Below, one piece after another: positions 1-8,205 of a stretch of DNA of 64,000 nucleotides. Each line of letters opens with the position of its first letter. Position 1 is the stretch's first letter. The notes under the pieces were generated by a model. It was not told the DNA's origin. It made no database searches and saw nothing but the letters and a program-made list of their open reading frames with translations. This DNA is from Shewanella gelidii (GTDB taxonomy: Bacteria > Pseudomonadota > Gammaproteobacteria > Enterobacterales > Shewanellaceae), in NCBI RefSeq assembly GCF_014647855.1, contig NZ_BMPZ01000012.1, forward strand, positions 1 through 64,000. The letters are read 5' to 3'. Both the position numbers and the translations under genes were made by a program.

Positions 1-208
1 TTCCTAAGAACCGGCTCAATGAATTCTGATTCGCCTAAAAGACTCGGAAGAATCTTCTAAACGTTTGTACATATTGCTATGAACATTCATCTTACATTGA
101 GTAAAATTTTTGATTGCTCATCTTCCCAAAGAAAGAATGAAGCAATTTCGAATAACTCAACACCTGTGAATGTCCACACAGATTTGCTTGTCAACTTGTT
201 AAAGAGCG
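1..208 (-). other. rRNA operon leader (pre-16S), with boxA
   Basis: Read on the minus strand, this is the transcribed leader of an rRNA operon that runs out of the window at position 1. The boxA antitermination element CGCTCTTTAACAA lies at 208-196 and matches the enterobacterial consensus TGCTCTTTAACAA at all but the first base. It is followed by GTGTGGACATTCA, which resembles the start of other gammaproteobacterial 16S leaders. Two promoters lie upstream. The 16S gene itself is not visible and should begin just beyond the left edge. The 94-codon open frame on the plus strand here (79-363) has no coding character. Confidence 0.85.
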
Positions 209-210
209 TT

Positions 211-230
211 GATATCCTGTTTCAGATATC
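211..230 (-). promoter_or_regulatory. boxB-like hairpin of the rrn leader
   Basis: Perfect 6-bp inverted repeat GATATC with an 8-nt loop, placed directly 5' of boxA on the minus strand. This is the usual boxB-boxA order of rRNA antitermination (nut-like) sites. Confidence 0.6.
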
Positions 231-261
231 GCCGATAGCTGCTAGAGCATCTCGGGTCAGG

Positions 262-296
262 GCTGCGTATTCTACGCATTTCCCCGTGGGCGTCAA
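262..296 (-). promoter_or_regulatory. rrn P2 promoter
   Basis: Minus-strand sigma-70 promoter: -35 TTGACG at 296-291, a 16-bp spacer, and -10 TAGAAT at 274-269. It is followed by a GC-rich stretch (ACGCAGCCC) like the discriminators of stringently controlled rRNA promoters. It lies about 40 bp upstream of boxB. Confidence 0.8.
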
Positions 297-430
297 GTGC
301 TTTTTTGAAGATTTTTTGCAGGGGTTTAAAACCCTTTCAAAACCTTCTGCACCGATGAATTAACCGAGGCTAATTCTGCGCCCTGACTGGCTTTATCACC
401 TTCTTGCGAAGTTGCTCTGCCGTGTCAGTG

Positions 431-470
431 GATGCGCATTATAGGGAGATTTTGGAACCGCGCAAGGGCT
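431..470 (-). promoter_or_regulatory. rrn P1 promoter
   Basis: Minus-strand promoter with -35 TTGCGC (465-460), a 16-bp spacer and a perfect -10 TATAAT (443-438), then the GC-rich discriminator GCGCATCC. The AT-rich sequence upstream (470-530) could act as an UP element. It lies about 170 bp upstream of P2, giving the tandem P1-P2 arrangement of rRNA operons. Confidence 0.85.
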
Positions 471-529
471 AAATTGAGGAATTATGGATAAATTCGTTTA
501 AGCGGCTATATATCGCTCAAAAAGAACAA

Positions 530-550
530 AAAGGGGCCAAAAGCCCCTTT
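530..550 (-). terminator. rho-independent terminator after ccoG
   Basis: Stem AAAGGGGC/GCCCCTTT with a 5-nt loop. Read on the minus strand it is followed by a T-rich tract, and it lies about 30 bp past the ccoG stop. It insulates ccoG transcription from the rrn promoters. Confidence 0.85.
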
Positions 551-579
551 ATTTAAATGATACAGAGTGATTTATCGGG

Positions 580-2007
580 TCAATTTCCGAAAAACCTAGA
601 CTCTTGTGCCGCACTAATTCGCTCACCATCAATCATTGCTGATGCTTCTATCTCTATTTCTGTCATCGCACGCGAAAGGTCAACAGGGTCTACAGCAATA
701 CTGATGGGCAAGGTTAAGACTTCCCCACCATTAATTTTTACAGACTGCGGCCCAATCCATTGGTGGTTTGCCAAGCCTTTCACTGCCAAGTTGAACTCAT
801 TCGCTTGCTCAGTCTTATTTAAGATCTTTAAGGTAAAGGTATTTTCAATGAGACCTTGGTTGTTTTCGCGGAACAATTGATTACGGTCACGAATAATATC
901 CACACGGATCGGTGCGATATGAGAACTGGCATAGATAAAGATAAGGATCATCACAGACAGCACAACGCCATAACCAACCAGCTTAGGCCTCAGTACTTTT
1001 TGCTTAATACCATCCAGTTTGTTTTCTGTGGTGTAGCTAATCAGGCCTTTTTCATAACCCATGCGCTCCATCGTTTGATCACAAGCATCAATACAAGCGC
1101 CACAGTTAATGCATTCATATTGTAAGCCATTACGAATATCTATCCCTGTTGGGCAGACTTGTACACAAAGATCACAGTCGATACAGTCACCCAAACCCAG
1201 CTTTTTGTGATCCGCTTTTCTCGAACGAGGCCCGCGATCTTCACCACGCTTGGTATCATAGCCGACAATAAATGTGTTTTTATCGAACATCGCAGACTGG
1301 AATCGCGCATAGGGGCACATGTGCAGGCACATAATTTCGCGCATCCACCCCGCATTACCATAAGTCGCTAACGTAAAGAAGGTTACCCAAAAGTAGACTC
1401 CTCCATCTGCACTCAAGGTGAAGAAATCGATATAGACTTCCCGAGTAGGAACAAAGTAAGAGACGAAAGTTGTTGCAGTAAAGAACGCAATAGCCAACCA
1501 AGCGGCATGTTTCGTGGTTTTTCGCCAAACCTTATTAAAGTCCCAAGGCATTTGGTCAAGGCGCATACGCTTGTTGCGTGCGCCTTCTAATTTTTCTTCA
1601 AACCAAATAAAGATAAACGTCCATACCGTTTGCGGGCAAGTGTAGCCACACCAAACGCGACCCAAATACGTCGTAATAAAAAAGAGTCCAAATGCAGCAA
1701 TCATTAATAAGGCCGCGAGTAACGTCAGATCTTGAGGCCAAATGGTCAAGCCAAAGATATGGAACTTTTGTTCTGCCAAATTAAACCATACGGCTTGGCG
1801 CTCCCCCCAAGGAACCCAAGGTAAGAGAATAAAAAACAACATCGCTACCCAGCCCATCTTACGACGCAACTGGGTCCACATACCGTTGATAGCACGAACA
1901 TAAATTCGGTTACGGGGATTAAATCGGTCGGCTTTATTAGCATCGGGTTGGTGAATCTTAATGCGCTTGGCTTTCGAATGGTCCTTGGGTTTCGATTCTG
2001 AATTCAT
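580..2007 (-). CDS. ccoG: CcoG, cytochrome cbb3 oxidase accessory ferredoxin-like protein
   Basis: The 475-residue product matches the CcoG/RdxA/FixG family in length and layout. Family members are inner-membrane iron-sulfur proteins that help assemble cbb3-type cytochrome oxidase by handling copper for its CcoN subunit. Several membrane segments lie between about residues 50 and 220, with paired cysteine motifs CGYTCP (120-125) and CLHMCP (227-232). These are followed by two 4Fe-4S ferredoxin clusters at C275-C285 and C299-C309, and by the C-terminal immunoglobulin-like FixG domain. Usual partners (ccoNOPQ, ccoHIS) are not adjacent here, so it is a detached member of that system. The ATG start has a purine-rich site (AAGGCTGAAAT) just upstream. 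Confidence 0.95.
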   Translation of the reverse strand: MNSESKPKDHSKAKRIKIHQPDANKADRFNPRNRIYVRAINGMWTQLRRKMGWVAMLFFILLPWVPWGERQAVWFNLAEQKFHIFGLTIWPQDLTLLAALLMIAAFGLFFITTYLGRVWCGYTCPQTVWTFIFIWFEEKLEGARNKRMRLDQMPWDFNKVWRKTTKHAAWLAIAFFTATTFVSYFVPTREVYIDFFTLSADGGVYFWVTFFTLATYGNAGWMREIMCLHMCPYARFQSAMFDKNTFIVGYDTKRGEDRGPRSRKADHKKLGLGDCIDCDLCVQVCPTGIDIRNGLQYECINCGACIDACDQTMERMGYEKGLISYTTENKLDGIKQKVLRPKLVGYGVVLSVMILIFIYASSHIAPIRVDIIRDRNQLFRENNQGLIENTFTLKILNKTEQANEFNLAVKGLANHQWIGPQSVKINGGEVLTLPISIAVDPVDLSRAMTEIEIEASAMIDGERISAAQESRFFGN

Positions 2008-2412
2008 ATTTCAGCCTTTACTACTTGAATTGATTAGATTCTTATTGACCATAGCTTTCATCCGAACGCATAGGTTCAATTCAACACTCAGAAAGCACAG
2101 ATTCAAATGAAAACCGCTTCTTTGCGTTACCTGCATCCCTGAATAGCTTATGTTTAATAAAGCTTTTTTGGAGTCTAGACAATCATACATTAACTAAATC
2201 TAATTATTAAGCACGTCACTCACAATCTTTACTGAAATAGATCAAGCTCACACCTTGTTATCCAAACACACATAACAGACTCATTTTAGTGAATCAGGTC
2301 GAGCACTTTAAGCTTCGCGTTTTAAGAAAAATATTGTTAGATATGTTAGGTTTGTATAAAAATCGGCTTATTATAGCCTGTATACTCAAGGTTAATCACC
2401 AAATTGGACTAA
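2008..2412. other. intergenic region, no gene seen
   Basis: 405 bp between the divergent ccoG and the small membrane protein gene. It is AT-rich and must contain both promoters, but I see no confident -35/-10 pair. A half-matching FNR-like sequence near 2230 (TTGAT-CTAT-TTCAG read on the minus strand) is too weak to call. A 67-codon open frame at 2289-2492 overlaps the next gene and has no coding character. Confidence 0.5.
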
Positions 2413-2766
2413 ATGATGAAAGGCTGGATAATTTTAGGCATCGCGGTTGGGACCGTGTATTACTTTGCAACAGAAACCGACAAATTGGATAAGCCTATTG
2501 CCCAAGCAGAGTCTGTACTCAAAACCGTTGAGCGAAAGGTCGAATCAATGACGGGCACAACCATTATTAAAGTGGATAAGCGAGTTGAGAACCTAAAAGC
2601 TGAACTGGCAAGCCGTCTCAGCACGAAAGAGATTACAGCACTGGATGAGCTATTGACTGACACGCATAGTATTGAAGACTTTAAAGAAGATTTTTGCGAA
2701 AATATTGAGGCTTCAACGGGGTTATTTACTAAAGAAAACTTACGATACATTTGTGATTCTCTCTAA
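2413..2766 (+). CDS. small membrane-anchored protein of unknown function
   Basis: A 117-residue protein that I do not recognise. The first 20 residues form one hydrophobic helix (GWIILGIAVGTVYYF), so it is probably anchored in the inner membrane. The rest is hydrophilic, lysine/glutamate-rich and helical in character, consistent with a coiled coil around residues 25-75, and it carries two cysteines near the C-terminus. The gene sits between ccoG and menB with its own upstream gap. An ATG at codon 2 is an equally possible start, and no strong ribosome binding site separates the two. Codon use is like its neighbours, so I take it as a real gene, but no function can be assigned. Confidence 0.6.
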   Translation: MMKGWIILGIAVGTVYYFATETDKLDKPIAQAESVLKTVERKVESMTGTTIIKVDKRVENLKAELASRLSTKEITALDELLTDTHSIEDFKEDFCENIEASTGLFTKENLRYICDSL

Positions 2767-2883
2767 TCAATCACATGGATGCGTTGCTTTTGTTAGCTCA
2801 GTTAAAGCTTTCAATAATCAGCATTGACCTCTTGGTTCATTCCGCCTAGCCTTTTACCATTCCTGCGTAGAAGGCAAACAACA

Positions 2884-3807
2884 ATGACAACAAATCAAGA
2901 ACCATCAAACAACCCTGTCGCTGATATTTTTGATCCCAACCTATGGGATCAAGTTGAAGGGTTTGAATTCGAAGACATCACTTACCACAGAGCCAAAGAT
3001 CAAGGCACCGTTAGAATCGCATTTAATCGCCCAGATTGCCTAAACTCATTCCGCCCCAAAACAGTCGATGAACTTTACACCGCATTAGACCATGCACGCC
3101 AATGGTCAGATGTCGGCTGTGTGTTATTAACCGGTAATGGCCCTTCAGCGAAAGGGCAATGGTCATTTAGCGCCGGTGGCGACCAACGCATTCGTGGCAA
3201 AGACGGTTATAAATACGAAGGCAAAGAAGCCGGTACCGCAGATGTGGCTCGAATGGGACGATTACACATTCTTGAAGTGCAACGTCTGATACGCTTTATG
3301 CCAAAAGTCGTGATTGCTGTCGTTCCCGGTTGGGCCGTCGGTGGCGGACATAGCTTACACGTTGTCTGTGATTTAACACTGGCCTCGAAGGAACACGCGG
3401 TATTCAAACAAACCGATCCTGATGTAGCCAGTTTTGACTCTGGCTATGGCAGTGCTTATCTCGCTAAAATGATCGGGCAAAAACGCGCTAGAGAGATATT
3501 CTTCTGCGGTTTTAACTACAGTGCAGACGAAGCATTTGCTATGGGAATGGTCAATAAATCAGTTCCCCATGCCGAGCTAGAAACAGAAGCGCTTACTTGG
3601 GCAAAAGAGATTAACTCTAAATCTCCAACGGCTATGCGCATGCTCAAGTATGGTTTCAATATGGCTGATGACGGCTTAGTTGGCCAGCAACTATTTGCAG
3701 GGGAAGCCACTCGTTTAGCCTATGGCACCGAAGAAGCACAAGAGGGACGAGATGCCTTCTTAGAAAAACGGGATCAAGACTTCGGTAAATTCCCTTGGCA
3801 CTATTAA
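2884..3807 (+). CDS. menB: MenB, 1,4-dihydroxy-2-naphthoyl-CoA synthase (type II)
   Basis: MenB closes the second ring of menaquinone by cyclising o-succinylbenzoyl-CoA. This 307-residue crotonase-fold protein resembles actinobacterial MenB more than E. coli MenB: it shares the long block GRLHILEVQRLIRFMPKVV and the ending LVGQQLFAGEATRLAYGTEE with the mycobacterial enzyme. The residue that is glycine in bicarbonate-dependent type I enzymes is Asp178 here (QTDPD), which marks type II, and the catalytic SFD motif is at 183-185. The start at 2884 is chosen because AGAAGG lies 9 nt upstream; the longer frame from 2824 begins with TTG and has no such site. No other men gene lies nearby. Confidence 0.9.
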   Translation: MTTNQEPSNNPVADIFDPNLWDQVEGFEFEDITYHRAKDQGTVRIAFNRPDCLNSFRPKTVDELYTALDHARQWSDVGCVLLTGNGPSAKGQWSFSAGGDQRIRGKDGYKYEGKEAGTADVARMGRLHILEVQRLIRFMPKVVIAVVPGWAVGGGHSLHVVCDLTLASKEHAVFKQTDPDVASFDSGYGSAYLAKMIGQKRAREIFFCGFNYSADEAFAMGMVNKSVPHAELETEALTWAKEINSKSPTAMRMLKYGFNMADDGLVGQQLFAGEATRLAYGTEEAQEGRDAFLEKRDQDFGKFPWHY

Positions 3808-3867
3808 CAGGCGAGTAAATGCGTTTACTCCTGAACGATTGTTTGAATAAACTTGAGAGTTAATGCC

Positions 3868-3920
3868 AAAAGCCCTTCTTTGCCAGTTCCCACGACGTGG
3901 ACTGATAAAGAAGGGCTTTT
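3868..3920. terminator. bidirectional terminator between menB and nirD
   Basis: Long inverted repeat: AAAAGCCCTTCTTT (3868-3881) against AAAGAAGGGCTTTT (3907-3920), with a loop of about 25 nt. Its T tracts on both strands serve the convergent menB and nirD genes. Confidence 0.8.
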
Positions 3921-3978
3921 ATTGTAGACCTTAAGAAAGTTGTTTCATTGCCATATCATCAATGGGCGATAAACACGA

Positions 3979-4305
3979 CTATGGCGCCAACTGTATGTGC
4001 TTACCTTGCCGCCTGACTTTATAGGTTTTCAAAGTAACATCTGGCTGCTGTAAACATGCCCCAGTCTTTAAACTAAAATGCTGCTTGTATAACGGGGATG
4101 CAACAACTGGCTCACTAGCAATAGAACCAATAATTCCTCGCGATAAAACATTAGCTTGCCCAATCGGATCATAATTGCTTACGGCATATAAGCTATCGGT
4201 CGCTGCACAGTGAAAAACAGCAACTTGCTCTTCATTGAACAGGGCACACACACCAGTATTCGGGACCAAATCATCGGTTTGGCAAATTGAAGTCCAAGAT
4301 TCCAT
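3979..4305 (-). CDS. nirD: NirD, small subunit of assimilatory nitrite reductase
   Basis: A 108-residue Rieske-fold protein of the NirD family, the small partner of NirB in cytoplasmic NAD(P)H-dependent reduction of nitrite to ammonium. Like other NirD proteins it lacks the iron-sulfur ligands of true Rieske proteins; recognisable parts are YAVSNYDPIGQANVLSRG and the ending with HFSLKTGACL. I start it at the ATG at 4305 because AAGGAG lies 5 nt upstream. The GTG two codons earlier would overlap that site. The gene follows nirB with almost no gap, and the ribosome binding site overlaps the nirB stop, so the two are translationally linked. Confidence 0.93.
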   Translation of the reverse strand: MESWTSICQTDDLVPNTGVCALFNEEQVAVFHCAATDSLYAVSNYDPIGQANVLSRGIIGSIASEPVVASPLYKQHFSLKTGACLQQPDVTLKTYKVRRQGKHIQLAP

Positions 4306-4314
4306 TATCACTCC

Positions 4315-6885
4315 TTATTCAACAAGTTCTACAACGTTAATGCGATTGTCAGTTGTTTTTGGCAGTCGCTGTTGGCGCACAACGTCATAAGCCAATTGGT
4401 CATCGGGTTGTTGGCTATTAATAAAGTGCTGGAAACGCTTCAGCTTTTCAGGGCTTTCTATGGTCGTTTTCCATTCACACTGATATTGAGCAATACTACG
4501 AGCCATTTCAGACTCCAACTCATCAGCAATCCCGAGTTTGTCCTCAATCACCACTTGCTTGAGATACGCCAAGCCTCCTTCCAAGCTTTCAAGCCATACT
4601 GATGTCCGCTGTAGCCTTTCTGCAGTTCGGATATAAAACATGAGGAAGCGGTCGATATATTTCACAAGCGTCTCATCATCTAGGTCGGATGCAAACAGAT
4701 CTGCATGACGAGGGCGCATGCCACCATTCCCCCCAACATAAAGGTTCCACCCCTTTTCTGTTGCGATAATACCGACATCTTTAGATTGCGCCTCTGCACA
4801 TTCACGAGTACAGCCGGATACAGCAAATTTGAGCTTGTGTGGTGAACGCAAACCCTTGTAACGATTTTCTATATCGATTGCGAAACCCAAGCTGTCGTTG
4901 ACTCCATAACGGCACCAACTGTTGCCCACACAAGATTTTACGGTACGAACGGACTTACCGTAGGCGTGGCCAGTTTCAAAACCCGCATCCACAAGTTTAC
5001 GCCAGATTAAGGGGAGTTCATGTAGTTGAGCACCAAACAAATCAATGCGTTGACCACCTGTTATTTTGGTATAAAGATCAAACTCTTTTGCCACCTCTCC
5101 AAGCACAATAAGTTTGTCTGGCGTCACTTCACCACCAGCGATTCTCGGTACCACAGAGTAGGTTCCATCTTTTTGCATATTCCCCAAGTACACGTCGTTA
5201 GTATCTTGCAAGCCTACGTGCTCGTCTTGCAGAACATATTCATTCCAAAACGATGCCAAAATATTACTCACCGTCGGTTTACAAACATCACAACCAAGCC
5301 CTTGTCCATGCTCCGCGAGTAAGGATGCAAAAGTTTTAATCTTTTTAACACGAATAATGTCTGCTAACTCAGAACGAGAATAGCTAAAGTGCTCGCATAT
5401 ACTGTTGTCAATTGTATGGCCAAGCGCTTCAAGTTCTGCGTCCATCACCTGTTTAACGAGCGCCCCGCAACCACCACAGCCAGTTGATGCTTTCGTCATC
5501 GACTTGATCGCCCCCATATCGGTTGCGCCGTCGCTCACAGCTTGAATAAGATTAGCCTTTGTCACATCAAAACAAGAACAGATTTGCGCGGTTTCGGGTA
5601 GTGCCGCAACTCCCACATCTGCAGCTTCTTCCCCTTCGAACGCGGGCAAAATTAATGTCGACGGATGGTTGGGTAAATCCATATCATTCAGCATTAGCTG
5701 TAATAGGGTGCCATATGCACTCGCATCGCCAACCAACACAGCCCCAAGCAATTTTTTGTTATCAGCCGAAACGATAATGCGCTTATAGACTTGCTCAACA
5801 TCATCACTATATGTGTAGGATTGTGATCCCTCTGTCGCCCCATGGGCATCACCGATACTGGCAACATCCACCCCAAGTAATTTGAGTTTCGTGCTCATAT
5901 CTGCGCCAAGAAACGGTTTTTCTTGCTCAAAAAGATCAGATGCAGCCGTATTTGCCATTGCATAACCCGGTGCAACTAAACCAAATATTTTGTTCTCCCA
6001 GAGGGCACACTCACCAATCGCATACACATTCTCTGCGCTAGTACGGCATCGATCGTCAATCACAATCCCACCACGCTCTCCGATGTCAATATTAGCCTGC
6101 TTTGCTAGCTCATCTTGCGGACGAATACCAGCGGAAAAAACCAACATATCTGTTTCTAGAAATGAACCATCAGCAAAGTTTAGACGATAACGATGGGTCG
6201 TTCCGGCAACAATCTCGGTTGTCGCTTTTTCGGTATGCACCGTCACGCCCAAATCGGTGATTTTTCGACGAAGAAGGCTCGCACCACCGTCATCTAATTG
6301 CACAGCCATCAATCGTGGCGCGAACTCGACCACATGGGTTTGTAAACCTAAGTTTTGTAGAGCATTAGCCGCTTCAAGCCCCAGCAAGCCACCACCAATC
6401 ACGACTCCAACCTGACTTTGCTTACTTGACGCTTCTATGGCCTCTAGGTCGTCAATCGTCCGGTAAACAAGACAATGTGGCTGATCATTTCCAGGAATCG
6501 GGGGGACAAAAGGATAAGAACCTGTCGCCAAGACGAGTTTATCGTAGGTTACTCGGCTTCCGTTTTGGGTCGTAACCTGTTGTTGCTTTGTATCAATCGC
6601 AACCACCTTATCTGCCAACGTAAAATCCACACCGCGTTGCTTATAATAGTCAGCATCAGTCAATGCTAAGTCTTCTGCAGTTTGACCATTAAAGTAACCA
6701 CTAAGCTGTACGCGATCATAAGCAAGCCGCGACTCCTCAGAAAATGTTTGCAGCTTAAACTGAGTCGATAAAGCTTCACCGGGCTCAAGAATACTCTTTT
6801 GTAATTCGGACTTTTCTAGCATGGTGTCAATAAACTTATGACCCACCATACCATTGCCAACAACAAGTACTTTTACTGTTTTCAT
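4315..6885 (-). CDS. nirB: NirB, large subunit of NAD(P)H nitrite reductase
   Basis: An 856-residue cytoplasmic enzyme that reduces nitrite to ammonium with six electrons from NAD(P)H. Domains in order: FAD/NAD(P) oxidoreductase (about 1-410, with dinucleotide motifs near residues 8 and 163), a BFD-type 2Fe-2S domain (C436, C438, C470, C473), then ferredoxin-like and sulfite/nitrite reductase halves. The siroheme/4Fe-4S site is C652, C658, C692 and C696 (CVGNSWC and CTREC). A good ribosome binding site (AAGGA) precedes the ATG. It lies between cobA (20 bp upstream) and nirD in one operon transcribed from a sigma-54 promoter, which fits nitrogen-limited expression. Confidence 0.97.
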   Translation of the reverse strand: MKTVKVLVVGNGMVGHKFIDTMLEKSELQKSILEPGEALSTQFKLQTFSEESRLAYDRVQLSGYFNGQTAEDLALTDADYYKQRGVDFTLADKVVAIDTKQQQVTTQNGSRVTYDKLVLATGSYPFVPPIPGNDQPHCLVYRTIDDLEAIEASSKQSQVGVVIGGGLLGLEAANALQNLGLQTHVVEFAPRLMAVQLDDGGASLLRRKITDLGVTVHTEKATTEIVAGTTHRYRLNFADGSFLETDMLVFSAGIRPQDELAKQANIDIGERGGIVIDDRCRTSAENVYAIGECALWENKIFGLVAPGYAMANTAASDLFEQEKPFLGADMSTKLKLLGVDVASIGDAHGATEGSQSYTYSDDVEQVYKRIIVSADNKKLLGAVLVGDASAYGTLLQLMLNDMDLPNHPSTLILPAFEGEEAADVGVAALPETAQICSCFDVTKANLIQAVSDGATDMGAIKSMTKASTGCGGCGALVKQVMDAELEALGHTIDNSICEHFSYSRSELADIIRVKKIKTFASLLAEHGQGLGCDVCKPTVSNILASFWNEYVLQDEHVGLQDTNDVYLGNMQKDGTYSVVPRIAGGEVTPDKLIVLGEVAKEFDLYTKITGGQRIDLFGAQLHELPLIWRKLVDAGFETGHAYGKSVRTVKSCVGNSWCRYGVNDSLGFAIDIENRYKGLRSPHKLKFAVSGCTRECAEAQSKDVGIIATEKGWNLYVGGNGGMRPRHADLFASDLDDETLVKYIDRFLMFYIRTAERLQRTSVWLESLEGGLAYLKQVVIEDKLGIADELESEMARSIAQYQCEWKTTIESPEKLKRFQHFINSQQPDDQLAYDVVRQQRLPKTTDNRINVVELVE

Positions 6886-6905
6886 GATGCTTCCTTAAAG
6901 ACAAA

Positions 6906-7769
6906 TTAGGCGGAAAGTTGAGCGAGTTGCTGTGGTGAGAACTCTGCTTGCTGCTGGGCGACTGACTTAAACCAATCCAACTGTTCAGCAAGACTTACGA
7001 CTTTGCCAACCACAATTAGGGCAGGTGACTGCACTTGATTTAATTCCACAAGTGAAGCGAGCTGATCTAGTTCTCCGCAGATCACACGTTGTTGTGGGCA
7101 ACAACCATTCTCAATCAAAGCCACAGGGGTGTGCTTGCTTAGGCCGTTATCAACAAGGTTAGTCGCTATAAAATCTGCTTTACTTAACCCCATATAAAAC
7201 ACCAAGGTGTGCTGTATTTGGGCGAGGCTTTTCCAATCAACGGCTAGCTCTGTCTCCGCATGCGCAGTGACAAAGGTGCACCCTTGAGATAAACCACGGT
7301 GGGTTAATGGAATACCTGCATAACTGGTGCAGCCCGCACCAGCCGTGATCCCAGGAATGATCTCTACCGCCACGCCCGATTGCTTCAGCAGCAACATTTC
7401 TTCACCACCACGACCAAATACAAAAGCATCTCCGCCTTTCAGCCGACAGATATTTTTCCCTTGTCTTGCGTGCTCTAACAAAAGTTGATTGATTTGATCC
7501 TGCGGTGTGCTGTGATGATTTTTAGCTTTACCTACATAAATCCTCGGGGTCGCATCCGGAAAGAGCTGACAAATTTCCTCGCTTACCAATCGGTCATAAA
7601 CAATGAGGTCAGCACCTTGAATCGAGCGAAGTGCTTTGATTGTGAGCAACTCTGGGTCACCGGGCCCCGCCCCTACCAAGCTGACTCGCCCAAGGGTTGA
7701 GCTTACTTTTGGCGCTTTCAAGGGAAGCTTTACAACCTCTTTAACTAAGCCGTTTTCTTTACTCTTCAT
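6906..7769 (-). CDS. cobA: CobA, uroporphyrinogen-III C-methyltransferase
   Basis: SAM-dependent uroporphyrinogen-III methyltransferase (SUMT) of 287 residues, making precorrin-2, the precursor of siroheme. The family motifs are clear: VGAGPGDPELLTIKA near residue 32, GGDAFVFGRGGEE near residue 115 and the PGITAG motif near residue 140. It lacks the CysG dehydrogenase/ferrochelatase half, so those steps must be encoded elsewhere. As first gene of the cobA-nirB-nirD operon it supplies the siroheme that NirB needs. The ribosome binding site AAAAGGAAA lies about 7 nt before the ATG. About 20 residues precede the conserved core. Confidence 0.93.
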   Translation of the reverse strand: MKSKENGLVKEVVKLPLKAPKVSSTLGRVSLVGAGPGDPELLTIKALRSIQGADLIVYDRLVSEEICQLFPDATPRIYVGKAKNHHSTPQDQINQLLLEHARQGKNICRLKGGDAFVFGRGGEEMLLLKQSGVAVEIIPGITAGAGCTSYAGIPLTHRGLSQGCTFVTAHAETELAVDWKSLAQIQHTLVFYMGLSKADFIATNLVDNGLSKHTPVALIENGCCPQQRVICGELDQLASLVELNQVQSPALIVVGKVVSLAEQLDWFKSVAQQQAEFSPQQLAQLSA

Positions 7770-7805
7770 TGTTCATTTCCTTTTACGGGACTTAGCAAAG
7801 TGAGA

Positions 7806-7820
7806 GCAAAGATGGTGCCA
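7806..7820 (-). promoter_or_regulatory. sigma-54 promoter for cobA-nirBD
   Basis: Minus-strand TGGCACCATCTTTGC matches the -24/-12 consensus TGGCAC-N5-TTGC, with the invariant GG and GC separated by exactly 10 nt. Transcription would start near 7795, some 25 nt before the cobA ATG. Confidence 0.8.
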
Positions 7821-7941
7821 AACTCAGAAAAACAAACATAAAAACCATGCAAAAACCATATAAAACAAAGGCTTTAAGTGGGATCAAAACAAACAACCTC
7901 ACCTATATCAATCAACTTTTAACTATTCTCAACCAATAGAA

Positions 7942-7958
7942 CGCACAACCAGTGTGCA
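7942..7958. promoter_or_regulatory. NtrC-type enhancer dyad
   Basis: GCAC-AACCAGT-GTGC fits the NtrC pattern GCAC-N7-GTGC. It lies about 155 bp upstream of the predicted cobA-nirBD start and about 195 bp upstream of the predicted nasA start, so one site could serve both sigma-54 promoters. A second TGTGC half-site is at 7974-7978. Confidence 0.6.
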
Positions 7959-8119
7959 AACAAAGATCAATGTTGTGCAAAAAACATCAAACCTTTGAAT
8001 TTTAGAGCAATTAACAACTACCACTTTATAGGTATATTTAAAAACACAACCAAACAACCCATTGAAAAAGAAGAAATAAAAATAACAAAAACCACAATTC
8101 ACAAACCACCACCACCGAT

Positions 8120-8135
8120 TGGCTCAAACCTTGCT
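8120..8135 (+). promoter_or_regulatory. sigma-54 promoter for nasA
   Basis: TTGGCTCAAACCTTGCTTTT matches TGGCAC-N5-TTGCTTT with one mismatch in the -24 element. GG (8121-8122) and GC (8133-8134) are separated by exactly 10 nt. The predicted start is near 8146, leaving a 60-nt leader before the nasA ATG. Confidence 0.8.
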
Positions 8136-8205
8136 TTTTCATTGTTTAGGTTGTGATAAAAGCGACTTGCTTTTTTACATCCCTATTCACTTGGAGGAAG
8201 TACAA

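Larger units (their letters stand above)
7770..8205. other. nitrogen control region between cobA and nasA
   Basis: 436 bp of very AT-rich, A-run-rich sequence between the divergent operons. It contains the two sigma-54 promoters and the NtrC-like dyad described separately. No open frame here looks coding. The A-tracts between 7830 and 8110 could bend the DNA, as enhancer looping would favour, but that is inference. Confidence 0.6.

Noticed and set aside
79-363. 94-codon open frame on the plus strand
   Set aside because: It lies across the rRNA leader and P2 promoter read on the other strand; no protein features and no ribosome binding site.
2229-2244. FNR-like site between ccoG and the small membrane protein gene
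   Set aside because: Only one half-site matches TTGAT-N4-ATCAA; the other half has at most two of five bases.
8146-8176. Attenuator-like hairpin AAAAGC-GACTT-GCTTTT with T run in the nasA leader
   Set aside because: Only two G-C pairs in the stem and no ANTAR-type double hairpin; too weak to claim NasR-style control.
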